Shown: positions 45,791 through 53,373 of the stretch, one piece after another
How positions within the stretch are numbered: position 1 is the stretch's first letter
Layout: the number at the start of each line of letters is the position of its first letter
Source of the DNA: Parapedobacter luteus
Lineage (GTDB): Bacteria > Bacteroidota > Bacteroidia > Sphingobacteriales > Sphingobacteriaceae
Length of the DNA: 64,000 nt
Direction: 5' to 3'
NCBI RefSeq assembly: GCF_900168055.1
Contig: NZ_FUYS01000007.1
Coordinates: 124,001-188,000, forward strand
Position numbers and translations under genes: made by a program
The notes under the pieces: generated by a model
What the model was told of the DNA's origin: nothing
The model's input: only the letters and a program-made list of their open reading frames with translations
The model's database searches: none

Positions 45791-46027
45791 ATGATTGATA
45801 CCAGTCTAAAACAAAAGTGGGACAAAAAGGCTATCTTGGATTACGCGGTCAGCGAAGCCGTAAAGGAGGCTACTACTAAAACCCGCGAAGAGGAACGCGC
45901 TAAAGCCGAGAAAGAAAAGCTTGAAGAAAAACTGCGTTCTGCTGCCGAGTTCAAAAAAATGGGGTTGCCGGTTGCAGACATCGCCAGGGGCTTGGGACTT
46001 TCCATCGAGGAAGTGGAAAAACTTTAA
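45791..46027 (+). CDS. Free-standing second copy of the Rpn C-terminal tail
   Basis: 78 residues (MIDTSLKQKWDKKAILDYAV) that align with Rpn residues 228-301: the same SLKxKWDxKAxLDYAVSEAV block and coiled-coil linker, then a diverged end (EFKKMGLPVADIARGLGLSI). The nuclease domain is absent. It begins at an ATG equivalent to the internal ATG of the full gene, 22 bases after the Rpn stop, and is followed by a terminator. Either it is a remnant of a second rpn gene, or it makes a tail-only protein that could bind the nuclease. Which one is true is not decided by sequence. Confidence 0.6.
   Translation: MIDTSLKQKWDKKAILDYAVSEAVKEATTKTREEERAKAEKEKLEEKLRSAAEFKKMGLPVADIARGLGLSIEEVEKL
45836..45891 (+). 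repeat. 56-base direct repeat, copy 2
   Basis: Perfect copy of 45589-45644 within the second tail frame. Recombination between the two would fuse the nuclease to the other tail end and delete 247 bp, keeping the reading frame shift small enough to test. Confidence 0.9.
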
Positions 46028-46055
46028 TTTTCTGATTTAACATAAAGCATCAAAG

Positions 46056-46082
46056 CCATTCGCTATCAGCGGATGGTTTTTT
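46056..46082 (+). terminator. Intrinsic terminator after the Rpn unit
   Basis: CCATTCGC (46056-46063), loop TATCA, GCGGATGG (46069-46076), then TTTTTT. One T-G wobble in the stem. It ends plus-strand transcription 29 bases after the second tail. Confidence 0.7.
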
Positions 46083-46188
46083 GTCAAATAGAAAAGTCGT
46101 ACTGCAATATCTGTCAGGTGTTAGGTTTTTCGTGGATGCTCACAATGTTTCGCTAATGACGCCGGCGCAGGGATACGGGAGGGTTTTT

Positions 46189-46224
46189 AAAGGGGCTTTG
46201 GATGAAGGTTCAAAGCCCCTTTTT
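46189..46224 (+). terminator. Second intrinsic terminator, bidirectional
   Basis: AAAGGGGCTTTG (46189-46200) and CAAAGCCCCTTT (46211-46222) form a 12-pair stem with a 10-base loop and a T-run. The 106 bases between this and the first terminator hold no recognisable gene. It may mark the end of a lost gene, or stop minus-strand transcripts from the toxin region. Confidence 0.75.
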
Positions 46225-46291
46225 ATAATCCCATAATCAGTCAAATGCGTTTAATAGCTTATAAATCAATATTATATCGATTCTTTTTAAG

Positions 46292-46570
46292 CTAACTAAC
46301 CCATCCAGCTAAAACATCCAATTCGGTGCCACCCATATATTTCAAATCCCTAAATAAGCGTTTAAATCGTTGGTCATCTTTGCTATTCGTTGATTTGGAA
46401 ACTTTCTTGAAATCCTCAAATGAAGATGGGAGGCCGTAGTTTGTCAGGTCAATTTTTTGGATTTGTACAGCTTCCAAAATGAAGCGTTCAATGGCCGGAC
46501 TGATTTGGATGATATAGTGGGGACGGTTGTTATGCTTATGCAAAAAAAGTTTCCCCTTTGACCAGACCAC
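46292..46570 (-). CDS. Protein of unknown function, possibly frameshifted
   Basis: 92 residues (MVWSKGKLFLHKHNNRPHYI) with no known domain. The preceding 120 bases carry another protein-like stretch in a neighbouring frame (EGLSPLIWNTAKALEVERL, to about 46680), which meets this frame at GGTCAAAGGGG. One indel there would give a longer protein starting right after the zeta-type gene. So this may be the 3' part of a broken gene in the same transcript as the kinase. Confidence 0.4.
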   Translation of the reverse strand: MVWSKGKLFLHKHNNRPHYIIQISPAIERFILEAVQIQKIDLTNYGLPSSFEDFKKVSKSTNSKDDQRFKRLFRDLKYMGGTELDVLAGWVS

Positions 46571-46697
46571 ATGGGAGTGTAAAATCCGGGTCGCTTGTTA
46601 GCCGGGTAAGAATTTTTCTCAATCTCTCAACCTCCAATGCCTTTGCGGTATTCCAAATTAATGGAGATAGTCCTTCTCAACTCGGAAATTCTCTTTT

Positions 46698-47323
46698 CTA
46701 TTCCTTTCTTATTTTCGCTGCTATCGTTGGCATATGTACCAGTAACCAATCCGGTTGCTCATGAATGGGTAAAGCATCAATTATGTGCCCATTTTCTATC
46801 GCAACCAAGTCTTTATGGTCCGTTTCAGACGTGTCGACTACTTTTAGTGAATCAAATAAAGTAAAGCGGTCGTTTACCTGCCTTAAATTGCCGTAGAAAT
46901 TCTCTCTAAGGGTCAATGAATCCACGGAATGGCCTCCCTCGTTGGCACGGATAAGTACTCGATTTGCAGAAAGCGAAGGGTTATCCAAGCCGAAGAATAT
47001 CAAAGTACAAGATACCCCTGTTGTTTGAATCGCTCAATAACATGCCAGCTTTCATCCCGGGAAAAATGACCTTCATATGCAAAATCAGCACCTGTATCCA
47101 AAGCTTTTTCAACCAATGCCGAAAAATATTGTTCTACAAATTCAGATGCTTGCAATGTTAACTCCTTCTGGACGCGGAGACCCGATTTCCAAAGTTCGGT
47201 GCGCTTCTGCAGATATAATTTATCCCCGTCAAAAATATCGTTGATATGATCTGGAAAATATGGCAAACCGACCGTGGATTTTCCCGCGCCGTTAGAGCCT
47301 GTGATGACAAATAGGTTAGGCAT
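46698..47323 (-). pseudogene. Zeta-toxin-like kinase (AAA/P-loop, COG4185 type), frameshifted
   Basis: Two abutting frames make one protein of about 208 residues. The 5' part (47323-47000) has the P-loop ITGSNGAGKST and SRDESWHVIERFKQQGYLVL; the 3' part (47003-46698) goes on with IFFGLDNPSLSANRVLIRAN, which is the usual continuation after GYLV. The frames overlap at TTGA (47003-47000), and adding one base near 47002 would join them. Zeta-type kinases phosphorylate UDP-N-acetylglucosamine or related targets and are toxic; close relatives have unproven substrates. A small gene upstream overlaps its start. Probably inactive unless ribosomes shift frame here. Confidence 0.65.
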
Positions 47324-47576
47324 CCACCAATTTCAGCTTTTCTTTAAGTTTTTTCGATTCAGCTACCGAAAGCACATAAATCGTTTCGAAATCGGTGCCA
47401 TTCGGTGCTTGCCGCACCAAGTGGATACTGCCATCGGGATATTCAAGATAACAGGTCGCATTGTCCATCCCCTTTACATTAATCATGAAGGGCAAACCTT
47501 GGTTAAGCCGTTTGGTCCGTAATGCCCGCACAGCGTCCGAACCTTTTTGAACCTGTTCTTTCAATGAGGATGTCAT
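47316..47576 (-). CDS. Small protein, putative antitoxin of the zeta-type kinase
   Basis: 86 residues (MTSSLKEQVQKGSDAVRALR). The middle reads MINVKGMDNATCYLEYPDGS and the end is a charged helix (SVAESKKLKEKLKLVD). Its stop overlaps the kinase start by eight bases, as in a toxin-antitoxin pair where the antitoxin comes first. No DNA-binding domain; the XRE-like protein upstream could supply that. Assignment rests on position, size and coupling. Confidence 0.5.
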   Translation of the reverse strand: MTSSLKEQVQKGSDAVRALRTKRLNQGLPFMINVKGMDNATCYLEYPDGSIHLVRQAPNGTDFETIYVLSVAESKKLKEKLKLVDA

Positions 47577-47602
47577 AGGAATCTTTTTTATAAACCGTCT
47601 TT

Positions 47603-48010
47603 TTATTTCTTTTCCAGCAACTCCATCACGCGGCTGTTTATTTCCGTCACATTTTCAATCAGTTTCAGGATAGCGTCGTTTTGCTTTTCGTTCACTCCCT
47701 GAAATGTATGAAAGTTTGATGCATTTAATATCGTGGCGTTCTCAATTTCCTTAAATACGGCACCAGGAACCGACGAAATAAGTCTCAAAGGGTCAGTTTT
47801 ATATATTTTGGCAGCTTTTTGTATTAACTCGGTAGTGACTTTCCCCTTACCATTTTCAAGTTCAAGATATTCAGTTTCTTCCATGCCAAATTCTTGCGCA
47901 ATTTCTAGAGAATCCTTTCCAGCAATTTCTCTTCGTACAAAAAGCTCTTGTCCAAATTTTTCGTTATCCACGAAAAGATACTCTTCGCTTTTATCGGTTA
48001 TTCTGTCCAT
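47603..48010 (-). CDS. XRE-like helix-turn-helix regulator
   Basis: 135 residues. A helix-turn-helix of the Cro/XRE type lies at about 28-85 (ELFVRREIAGKDSLEIAQEF, LELENGKGKVTTELIQKAAKIYK). A C-terminal part of about 50 residues follows with the block FHTFxGxNEKQNDAILKLIENV and a coiled end. It is upstream of the small protein and kinase, 26 bases away on the same strand, and probably represses the set. A truncated paralogue of its C-terminal half lies just upstream. Confidence 0.75.
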   Translation of the reverse strand: MDRITDKSEEYLFVDNEKFGQELFVRREIAGKDSLEIAQEFGMEETEYLELENGKGKVTTELIQKAAKIYKTDPLRLISSVPGAVFKEIENATILNASNFHTFQGVNEKQNDAILKLIENVTEINSRVMELLEKK

Positions 48011-48033
48011 GTTTCAAATTTAATGTATTTTCG

Positions 48034-48264
48034 TCAAATATCTCTCTCCCTGTTAATTCGTTCCAGTAAATCCATAATTCGTTTATTCATCTCCACAACG
48101 CTATTTATAAGTAATAATACTGCGTCATTTTGCTTTTCGTTAATGCCATGAAAAGTATGGAACGTTGAAGTATTCAAAATCGTTGAGTTAGAAATATTAT
48201 CAAAAAACGTACGAGGTGTTGAGGAAAGTAGTTGTAGAGGGTCTATTCCAACTTCATGGAACAA
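48034..48264 (-). pseudogene. Truncated paralogue of the XRE-like regulator
   Basis: 76 residues (MFHEVGIDPLQLLSSTPRTF) that match the last 75 of the neighbouring regulator: IDPLxLLSS, NxTILNxSxFHTFxGxNEKQ and the NxRxMxLLE end. The helix-turn-helix half is missing, and the frame closes at a TGA five codons upstream, next to a run of eight Ts on the coding strand. It is therefore the tail of a duplicated gene, although a tail-only protein cannot be excluded. Confidence 0.6.
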
Positions 48265-48390
48265 CTCGAAAAAAAATCATTTATGCAAAAAACAAAAATT
48301 GTCTATGTTGTTTTCATGAGTTTTCTGGAGTGGGTGGCCCATTAAATTGATTATCGCATTCCTTTCAGAAGTTACTTATCTTTGGCGGAT

Positions 48391-49054
48391 ATGATAATTG
48401 GCCTGCCGCTATATGTGTCATTGGTTTTCGGACTTACAACAGCAGCGACACTGTTTCTTTTTTACCGGGGACTGCGCATGTCTAACGCCGCAACAACACG
48501 TAAACAGTCAATACACGTGTTGCGTTTTCTGATAAGCTGGCTTGTTATTCAGGGCTTTTTGACCCAATATGTTTATAGCACCGATACGGATTCCGTGCCG
48601 CCAAAGATAGTTTTATTTGGTATTTTGCCCATGATTTTGGGGACTGCTGTGCTATTTTTAACAAGAAAAGGCAAGGGGTTTGTCGACAGTCTGCCACTTG
48701 CCGGACTAACGATGATAAACGTGGTAAGGATTCCGGTGGAAGTCGTCTTATGCTGGCTTTTCATCAACGGATCCGTCCCCGAAATGATGACTTTCGAGGG
48801 CAGGAATTTTGATATCATAGCAGGAATTACCGCGCCGCTTATCGCCTATTTTGGGGTGGTCAAGAAAAAGTGAGCAGGAACTTTCTGCACCCTCTCCCTT
48901 GCAGCGGTTTGCTTTTGAACAGCCCAATATCGCCATACTGAACGTTCCCTTTAGCTGGCTTCCGACGTTTATTGTGCCTGTTGTCCTATTTAGTCATTTG
49001 GTATCCATAAGGCGACTGATGAAGGGGGGACACGTCGCCGCTTCATCCAATTAG
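48391..49054 (+). pseudogene. Multi-pass membrane protein gene with an internal deletion
   Basis: The first 160 residues (from ATG 48391) hold about four membrane segments (LPLYVSLVFGLTTAATLFLF; IVLFGILPMILGTAVLFL) and end IAYFGVVKKK at 48873. A second frame, about 48880-49054, continues with LQRFAFEQPNIAILNVPFSW and IVPVVLFSHLVSIRRLM, the C-terminal signature I know from intact Bacteroidota proteins of about 230-250 residues. The roughly 25-residue membrane segment that should lie between is gone and the frame is shifted, so a deletion near 48873 broke the gene. Its end lies two bases from the pigment ketosynthase-like stop. Confidence 0.65.
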
Positions 49055-49055
49055 G

Positions 49056-50123
49056 TTAACCTTCTTTCTCCACCAAAATCAATCCGTGGTTTGTCCCGCG
49101 CCGTTGGGTGTAAATCAGGATGCGCCTCAGGGAGCGAGGTCGGATGCCATTAAGCAAAAGCTGTTGGGGAATATCCTGCTGGCCCAGTAGGCGCAGTGCC
49201 AGGTGAAGTGCTGCACCCGCCACCGTGTCGTACTCTCCAAAGATGTGTTTGAATCCGATGTGGGGCAGTGCGGCAAACAGCGTGCTGCCTACCGTGCTGT
49301 AGACGGCGTCGTAACGGATGTCGCCGTTGTAACCCAGCACTACAGCATCGATGTCACCCGCGGCCAATCCGTATCGTCGCAGGAAGCGGTTGACGAAAGC
49401 TACTGCATCGGCTGTTTCATAGCACGTATCCCCAGCAATCACTTTTCCCAGGGTTTGGCTGGTCGGTTGTTGAGAGGCGACAAAAAAAGAAGCGCCTTCG
49501 GCAGCGATTTCTCCTGGAGACGAAGATGCGGCCAGTGGCGTCGGAATGACCGGGTTATCGTGTTTCAGGTATCCGGCCAGCTCCCAGAAGCGTGGGGTCC
49601 GCGCGCCGAGTTCGTCTACGCCTCCTAACAGGACCGTATGGTCGGGGTGTTCGGCTAAATAAATGCCGGCGTCCAGCAAAGCAGATGCAAACGCGCTTGC
49701 ATTATTGACATACGTCATGTTATAGCCCTTGCATCCAAGCGACAAGGCGATCGCCGCGGCGGCCATGTTGTGCGTCGACTGGATAAACGGTGTCGGATTG
49801 AGCAGTTCGTGCTCATTAGCCAACACCGTTTCCACGAACCGCTCGGAGTCCGATAAGCAGCCCAATCCTGTACCGGTAATGACCGCATCTACGGTTTCTT
49901 TCCCCGCTTCCTGCAAGGCCAAGCGGGAGGCAAAAATCGCCATCCGCATACTTTTATTCATACGCCGCAGCTGTAATGCCGGGATGAGCGATTTATAGTC
50001 GGGATCACAGGCCGGTACAGGATTTTGCGCATAGGCTTTTACCGCCTCAAAGCGGTATCCGGGCTCGTGCGTCGGCTGGATGGATATGCTTCCGCTACCA
50101 TGGATATATATCGGCTTAGTCAT
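49056..50123 (-). CDS. Degenerate ketosynthase, chain-length-factor-like partner
   Basis: Thiolase-fold protein of 355 residues from ATG 50123 (MTKPIYIHGSGSISIQ). Its fold follows beta-ketoacyl-ACP synthases, but the catalytic cysteine is absent (YVNNASAFASALLDAG in place of TACSSA) and so are the HGT and GHT histidines (GYNGDIRYD and EYDTVAGAALH). Such non-catalytic partners set chain length in type II polyketide and aryl-polyene synthases. Its start overlaps the intact ketosynthase stop by eight bases. Last gene of the right block, directly before the island. Confidence 0.82.
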   Translation of the reverse strand: MTKPIYIHGSGSISIQPTHEPGYRFEAVKAYAQNPVPACDPDYKSLIPALQLRRMNKSMRMAIFASRLALQEAGKETVDAVITGTGLGCLSDSERFVETVLANEHELLNPTPFIQSTHNMAAAAIALSLGCKGYNMTYVNNASAFASALLDAGIYLAEHPDHTVLLGGVDELGARTPRFWELAGYLKHDNPVIPTPLAASSSPGEIAAEGASFFVASQQPTSQTLGKVIAGDTCYETADAVAFVNRFLRRYGLAAGDIDAVVLGYNGDIRYDAVYSTVGSTLFAALPHIGFKHIFGEYDTVAGAALHLALRLLGQQDIPQQLLLNGIRPRSLRRILIYTQRRGTNHGLILVEKEG

Positions 50124-51330
50124 GTGCTTTCGAAAATAATAAGGCGGTGCAGTTGCCGCCAAAACCGAAGGAGTTTGACAGCACATGGTCAATCTGCTGA
50201 TGTTTCAGCTGCGTTTGTGGCAGGATGTCCAGTGAGGCAATGGGCTGCGAAAAGTTCAGGTTGGGGAATACCACTTGGTGTTGCAGTGCCAAGATGGAAA
50301 AGACAGCCTCGATGGCGCCGGCCGCTGCCAATGTGTGTCCCGTAAAGGCTTTCGTCGAGCTGAAGGCGGGTAGGGCATCCTTCGAGCCGTAGATGCGGAG
50401 CAGCGCATGGCCTTCCGTCAAATCGTTGTTGGGCGTGGCGGTGCCATGGGCATTGATGTAATCGATGTCTGCAGGGTGCAATGCCGCTACTTGAAGGGCC
50501 GATTTCATGGCCAGGTAGGCTCCTTCGCCGTTGTCCGAAGAGGCGGTCTGGTGGAATGCATCGTTGGCATTGCCGTAGCCGCTGAGGTAAGCCAGCGGCT
50601 TTTGGGGTCGCCGGGCGGCCAAACCGGCCGTTTCCAGGACCAGGTAGGCAGCCGCCTCGCCGAGGTTCAGCCCGTCGCGGCTGCCGTCAAACGGCCTGCA
50701 ATGCGTGGCAGAATAGATCATCAGCGAATTGAAGCCGTTAATGGTAAATTTAGACAAGCAATCCGCGCCACCCACGATAGCACGGTCGAGCAGTCCGGCC
50801 CTGATCATTCTTCCTCCCAGCATGATGGCATTTGCCGCCGATGAGCATGCCGTGCTGATGGTCGTGACAAAATCATTCACCCCAAAGTATCGGGCCATTT
50901 GTTCGGCACCGTATCCGCAGGGATGCGTAGGGATAAAATGCCGGTGTTCGGCAGAAGACAGGTAATCGTCATAGTATCGCTCCGTCGCGTCCATGCCACC
51001 CACCGTGGTGGCTGAGATGAGCCCTGTCCGATAACCATCATGGCGATCAAAACCAGCCATATCCAGCGCTTCTTTTGCTGCTACCAGGGCCAACAATGTG
51101 CTGCGGGTGTACGCTTCGTGATCAGCGATGGCTAAGCGCTCATACAGCGCCTTGTCGCTCAAGCCAATTTCACCAGCCATTAATCGATCGTGATGAAAGG
51201 TGTCCAGTCGGGTGATGCGGCCGATGCCATGGCGCGATTGCTCAAGCGAACGGAAATTGGATACCACATCTTCGCCGATGGCAGAGATGGCACCCATTCC
51301 GGTAATGGCTATCGGTTCGGGTGGGGTCAT
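50116..51330 (-). CDS. Beta-ketoacyl-ACP synthase II-type enzyme, catalytic
   Basis: FabF-like condensing enzyme of 404 residues with a full active site: C162 in STACSSAAN, H295 in NAHGTATPNND and H332 in FTGHTLAAAGA. It elongates the polyene chain on the ACP encoded just upstream. The start overlaps the ACP stop by four bases (ATGA) and its end overlaps the degenerate partner, so the two ketosynthases are made together, as expected for a KS-CLF heterodimer. Confidence 0.92.
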   Translation of the reverse strand: MTPPEPIAITGMGAISAIGEDVVSNFRSLEQSRHGIGRITRLDTFHHDRLMAGEIGLSDKALYERLAIADHEAYTRSTLLALVAAKEALDMAGFDRHDGYRTGLISATTVGGMDATERYYDDYLSSAEHRHFIPTHPCGYGAEQMARYFGVNDFVTTISTACSSAANAIMLGGRMIRAGLLDRAIVGGADCLSKFTINGFNSLMIYSATHCRPFDGSRDGLNLGEAAAYLVLETAGLAARRPQKPLAYLSGYGNANDAFHQTASSDNGEGAYLAMKSALQVAALHPADIDYINAHGTATPNNDLTEGHALLRIYGSKDALPAFSSTKAFTGHTLAAAGAIEAVFSILALQHQVVFPNLNFSQPIASLDILPQTQLKHQQIDHVLSNSFGFGGNCTALLFSKAHD

Positions 51331-51581
51331 TTGCGGTTTGCCTCAATGAAGTCCGCCATGGTCTGGATGGTTTCGAATACCTTCCGGCCCTCCTTAGGGT
51401 CGGCCAGTTTAATGCCGTAGCCCTTGTCAAGCATGACGATGAGCTCCAGCGCATCGATGGAGTCCAACCCCAGCCCATCCCCAAACAACGGCGTGTTGTC
51501 GTCCAGGTCATCCACAGTGAGGTCTTCCAAATTTAGTTGGGTAATGATCTTTGCTTTCAGCTCTTGTGTCAATTCACTCAT
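51327..51581 (-). CDS. Acyl carrier protein
   Basis: 84-residue carrier with the phosphopantetheine site S41 in GLDSIDALEL and the usual four-helix pattern. Its stop overlaps the ketosynthase start and its start overlaps the ketosynthase-like stop, both as ATGA. It should carry the growing aryl-polyene chain. A second carrier probably lies at the right edge. Confidence 0.93.
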   Translation of the reverse strand: MSELTQELKAKIITQLNLEDLTVDDLDDNTPLFGDGLGLDSIDALELIVMLDKGYGIKLADPKEGRKVFETIQTMADFIEANRK

Positions 51582-52204
51582 TTTCTTTCTTGTCCTTGAT
51601 ATAATCGTTTCATGTGCTCAACGGTACACGGTATATGGCCTGCCTGGCCAACATGGTATAAAAATACGTCACATCGTTTAGCCGTTACCTCTGTCCAGCC
51701 ACTGATGATGCTGCTGGCTTTTCCGTCATCCAGCATAGCGTGGCTATAGGGCACGAGGAATTCGGGCAAATAGCTGTCAAAAATAAAGAAAACATTTTCG
51801 CTATGCAATTGATGGCGGATACTGATTTCGCCCATTGCGATATTGGGCAACGTATAGACAAAAGTGGCGGGGCTTGCTACGGGATTGGCTTCATCGGAGA
51901 TATCCTGGGCATGCTTGCTGTCGGATAGGTGGCTCGACGAGTAGTTGGAAAAAACAAGGGCAGTGTCGTTTTCGAACGGGCCGGACGCCCGCGCCATCAG
52001 TTCCACGGCGATGAATATGGCTTTGCAGAGGCCATCCATTTTGTAAAACTTCGGGTAGTCAATGCCCAGCTGGCGGTAGGCCGCCCGGAGAAAGTCATGG
52101 AGGGGAGCAGTGTGCTCCACGGCCAGATAGGGGTGCCCGTTTATTGCGATGGTATGATTGCGGATGATGCAATAAGACTGGATAAAATAAGGATGTCTGT
52201 CCAT
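51578..52204 (-). CDS. Short ketosynthase-like protein (chain-length-factor type)
   Basis: 208 residues (MDRHPYFIQSYCIIRNHTIA). The part VFSNYSSSHLSDSKHAQDIS, SPATFVYTLPNIAMGEISIR resembles the N-terminal half of a thiolase-fold ketosynthase with no catalytic cysteine, as in the beta-ketoacyl synthase chain length factor family (PF13723). It sits two bases from the second ketosynthase and overlaps the ACP gene by four. Role as a structural partner is inferred. Confidence 0.75.
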   Translation of the reverse strand: MDRHPYFIQSYCIIRNHTIAINGHPYLAVEHTAPLHDFLRAAYRQLGIDYPKFYKMDGLCKAIFIAVELMARASGPFENDTALVFSNYSSSHLSDSKHAQDISDEANPVASPATFVYTLPNIAMGEISIRHQLHSENVFFIFDSYLPEFLVPYSHAMLDDGKASSIISGWTEVTAKRCDVFLYHVGQAGHIPCTVEHMKRLYQGQERK

Positions 52205-52206
52205 GG

Positions 52207-53373
52207 CTATGCTTTTTGGAATACCGTAGCAATATTGCAGCCCCCGAATCCAGACGCTGTTTTCAAAAAGGTCCGCAAAGGCTGTGCGGGTGCATCAGGC
52301 TGTTTACCGGTCTTTACCGTATCGCCGTGGTCGGCTGTAATGATATTCAGCGCTTGGCTGGTCCCCTGATGCATGAAGCCTTTAGAGGGGATTAAGCGAT
52401 TGTTTTTGAGCGAATGGATGCCCAGCACCGTTTCCAGCAGCCCGCTCGCTCCCAAGGTATGGCCGTAATAGCCTTTCAGGCTGTGTACAGGGACGGCCGA
52501 TAGGCCGCACCGCTGCAAAGCAATGGATTCCATCTCGTCGTTATAGCGTGTCGCCGTGCCGTGCGCCGAAATAAAATCCAGCGGGGGAGCGCCCGCTTCA
52601 CGCATGGCTTCGGCGATACTGCGGTATAGCCCTTCGCCTGTGCGGGATGGGCCCGAAATATGGTTGGCATCGTTGTATGAGCCTACGCCCATGATGCGGA
52701 CCGCATCGCGCGCCGGGGTTTTCGATAGGTAAACCCCCGCAATCGCTTCACCCAGGTTTAGGCCTTTCCGGTCGCGGTCAAACGGCCGGCAGGGTTCATC
52801 AGCCAACGCTTGGAACGCGTCAAAACCCGAGACAATAAACCGGGAGATTTCATCGCCGCCGATGACAACAGCTTGCTGGTAGCCGTCGTGGTGCCGCAGC
52901 AACTGCCGTGCTACGGAAATGGCTAACGCACCTGATATACAGGCGTTGGAAATGGTGACGAACCGGTTTTCAAATCCGAAATAACCTTGCAGTTCATCCG
53001 CCATTACCGGGAGATGTACCCGCGCCGGCGGGAAAGCAGTGGAGGCACGGTGCAGCAGCGCAACATTGCCCTTCGTCGTTGATAGCAAAACCAGTGTGCT
53101 CCTGTCCAACGGAATCCGGTATTCGTCAATCATGGCTTGCAACGAAAGGATAAAAAGCTGTTCCAAACGTGTGAAGCGTTGCGGGCGGCTGATTTTATTA
53201 AGCCAGGCCTGTTCGTCAATCCGCGCGGCATGGATGCGATGGCCCGATAGCTGCGTGTCCGCAACCGGCTTGATGGCTGTACGTCCATCCAGCAGCTGCA
53301 CGAAATTCGTGGCGCTCCCGATGCCGAGCGGCGTAACCAGCTGGTCGCCGACAACAAATACATCCGCTTTCAT
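52207..53373 (-). CDS. Second catalytic beta-ketoacyl-ACP synthase
   Basis: 388 residues from ATG 53373 (MKADVFVVGDQLVTPLGIGS). Active site C145 in ISNACISGAL, H271 in SAHGTATRYND and H305 in GYYGHTLGAS. Less like FabF than its neighbour; aryl-polyene clusters hold several ketosynthases of this kind, one for starter-unit elongation. The thioesterase stop and this ATG share one base (TGATG). Confidence 0.9.
   Translation of the reverse strand: MKADVFVVGDQLVTPLGIGSATNFVQLLDGRTAIKPVADTQLSGHRIHAARIDEQAWLNKISRPQRFTRLEQLFILSLQAMIDEYRIPLDRSTLVLLSTTKGNVALLHRASTAFPPARVHLPVMADELQGYFGFENRFVTISNACISGALAISVARQLLRHHDGYQQAVVIGGDEISRFIVSGFDAFQALADEPCRPFDRDRKGLNLGEAIAGVYLSKTPARDAVRIMGVGSYNDANHISGPSRTGEGLYRSIAEAMREAGAPPLDFISAHGTATRYNDEMESIALQRCGLSAVPVHSLKGYYGHTLGASGLLETVLGIHSLKNNRLIPSKGFMHQGTSQALNIITADHGDTVKTGKQPDAPAQPLRTFLKTASGFGGCNIATVFQKA

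Noticed and set aside
36821-49054. All frame breaks in the island as sequencing errors in homopolymers
   Set aside because: Some breaks do sit in G or T runs, but others are truncations or deletions, and the large flanking genes with many homopolymers are intact. Raw reads would still be needed to exclude it for single cases.
50407-50844. Plus-strand open frame of 145 codons opposite the ketosynthase gene
   Set aside because: It is antisense to an intact ketosynthase with a full active site and has no family features; long antisense frames are common in this GC-richer stretch.
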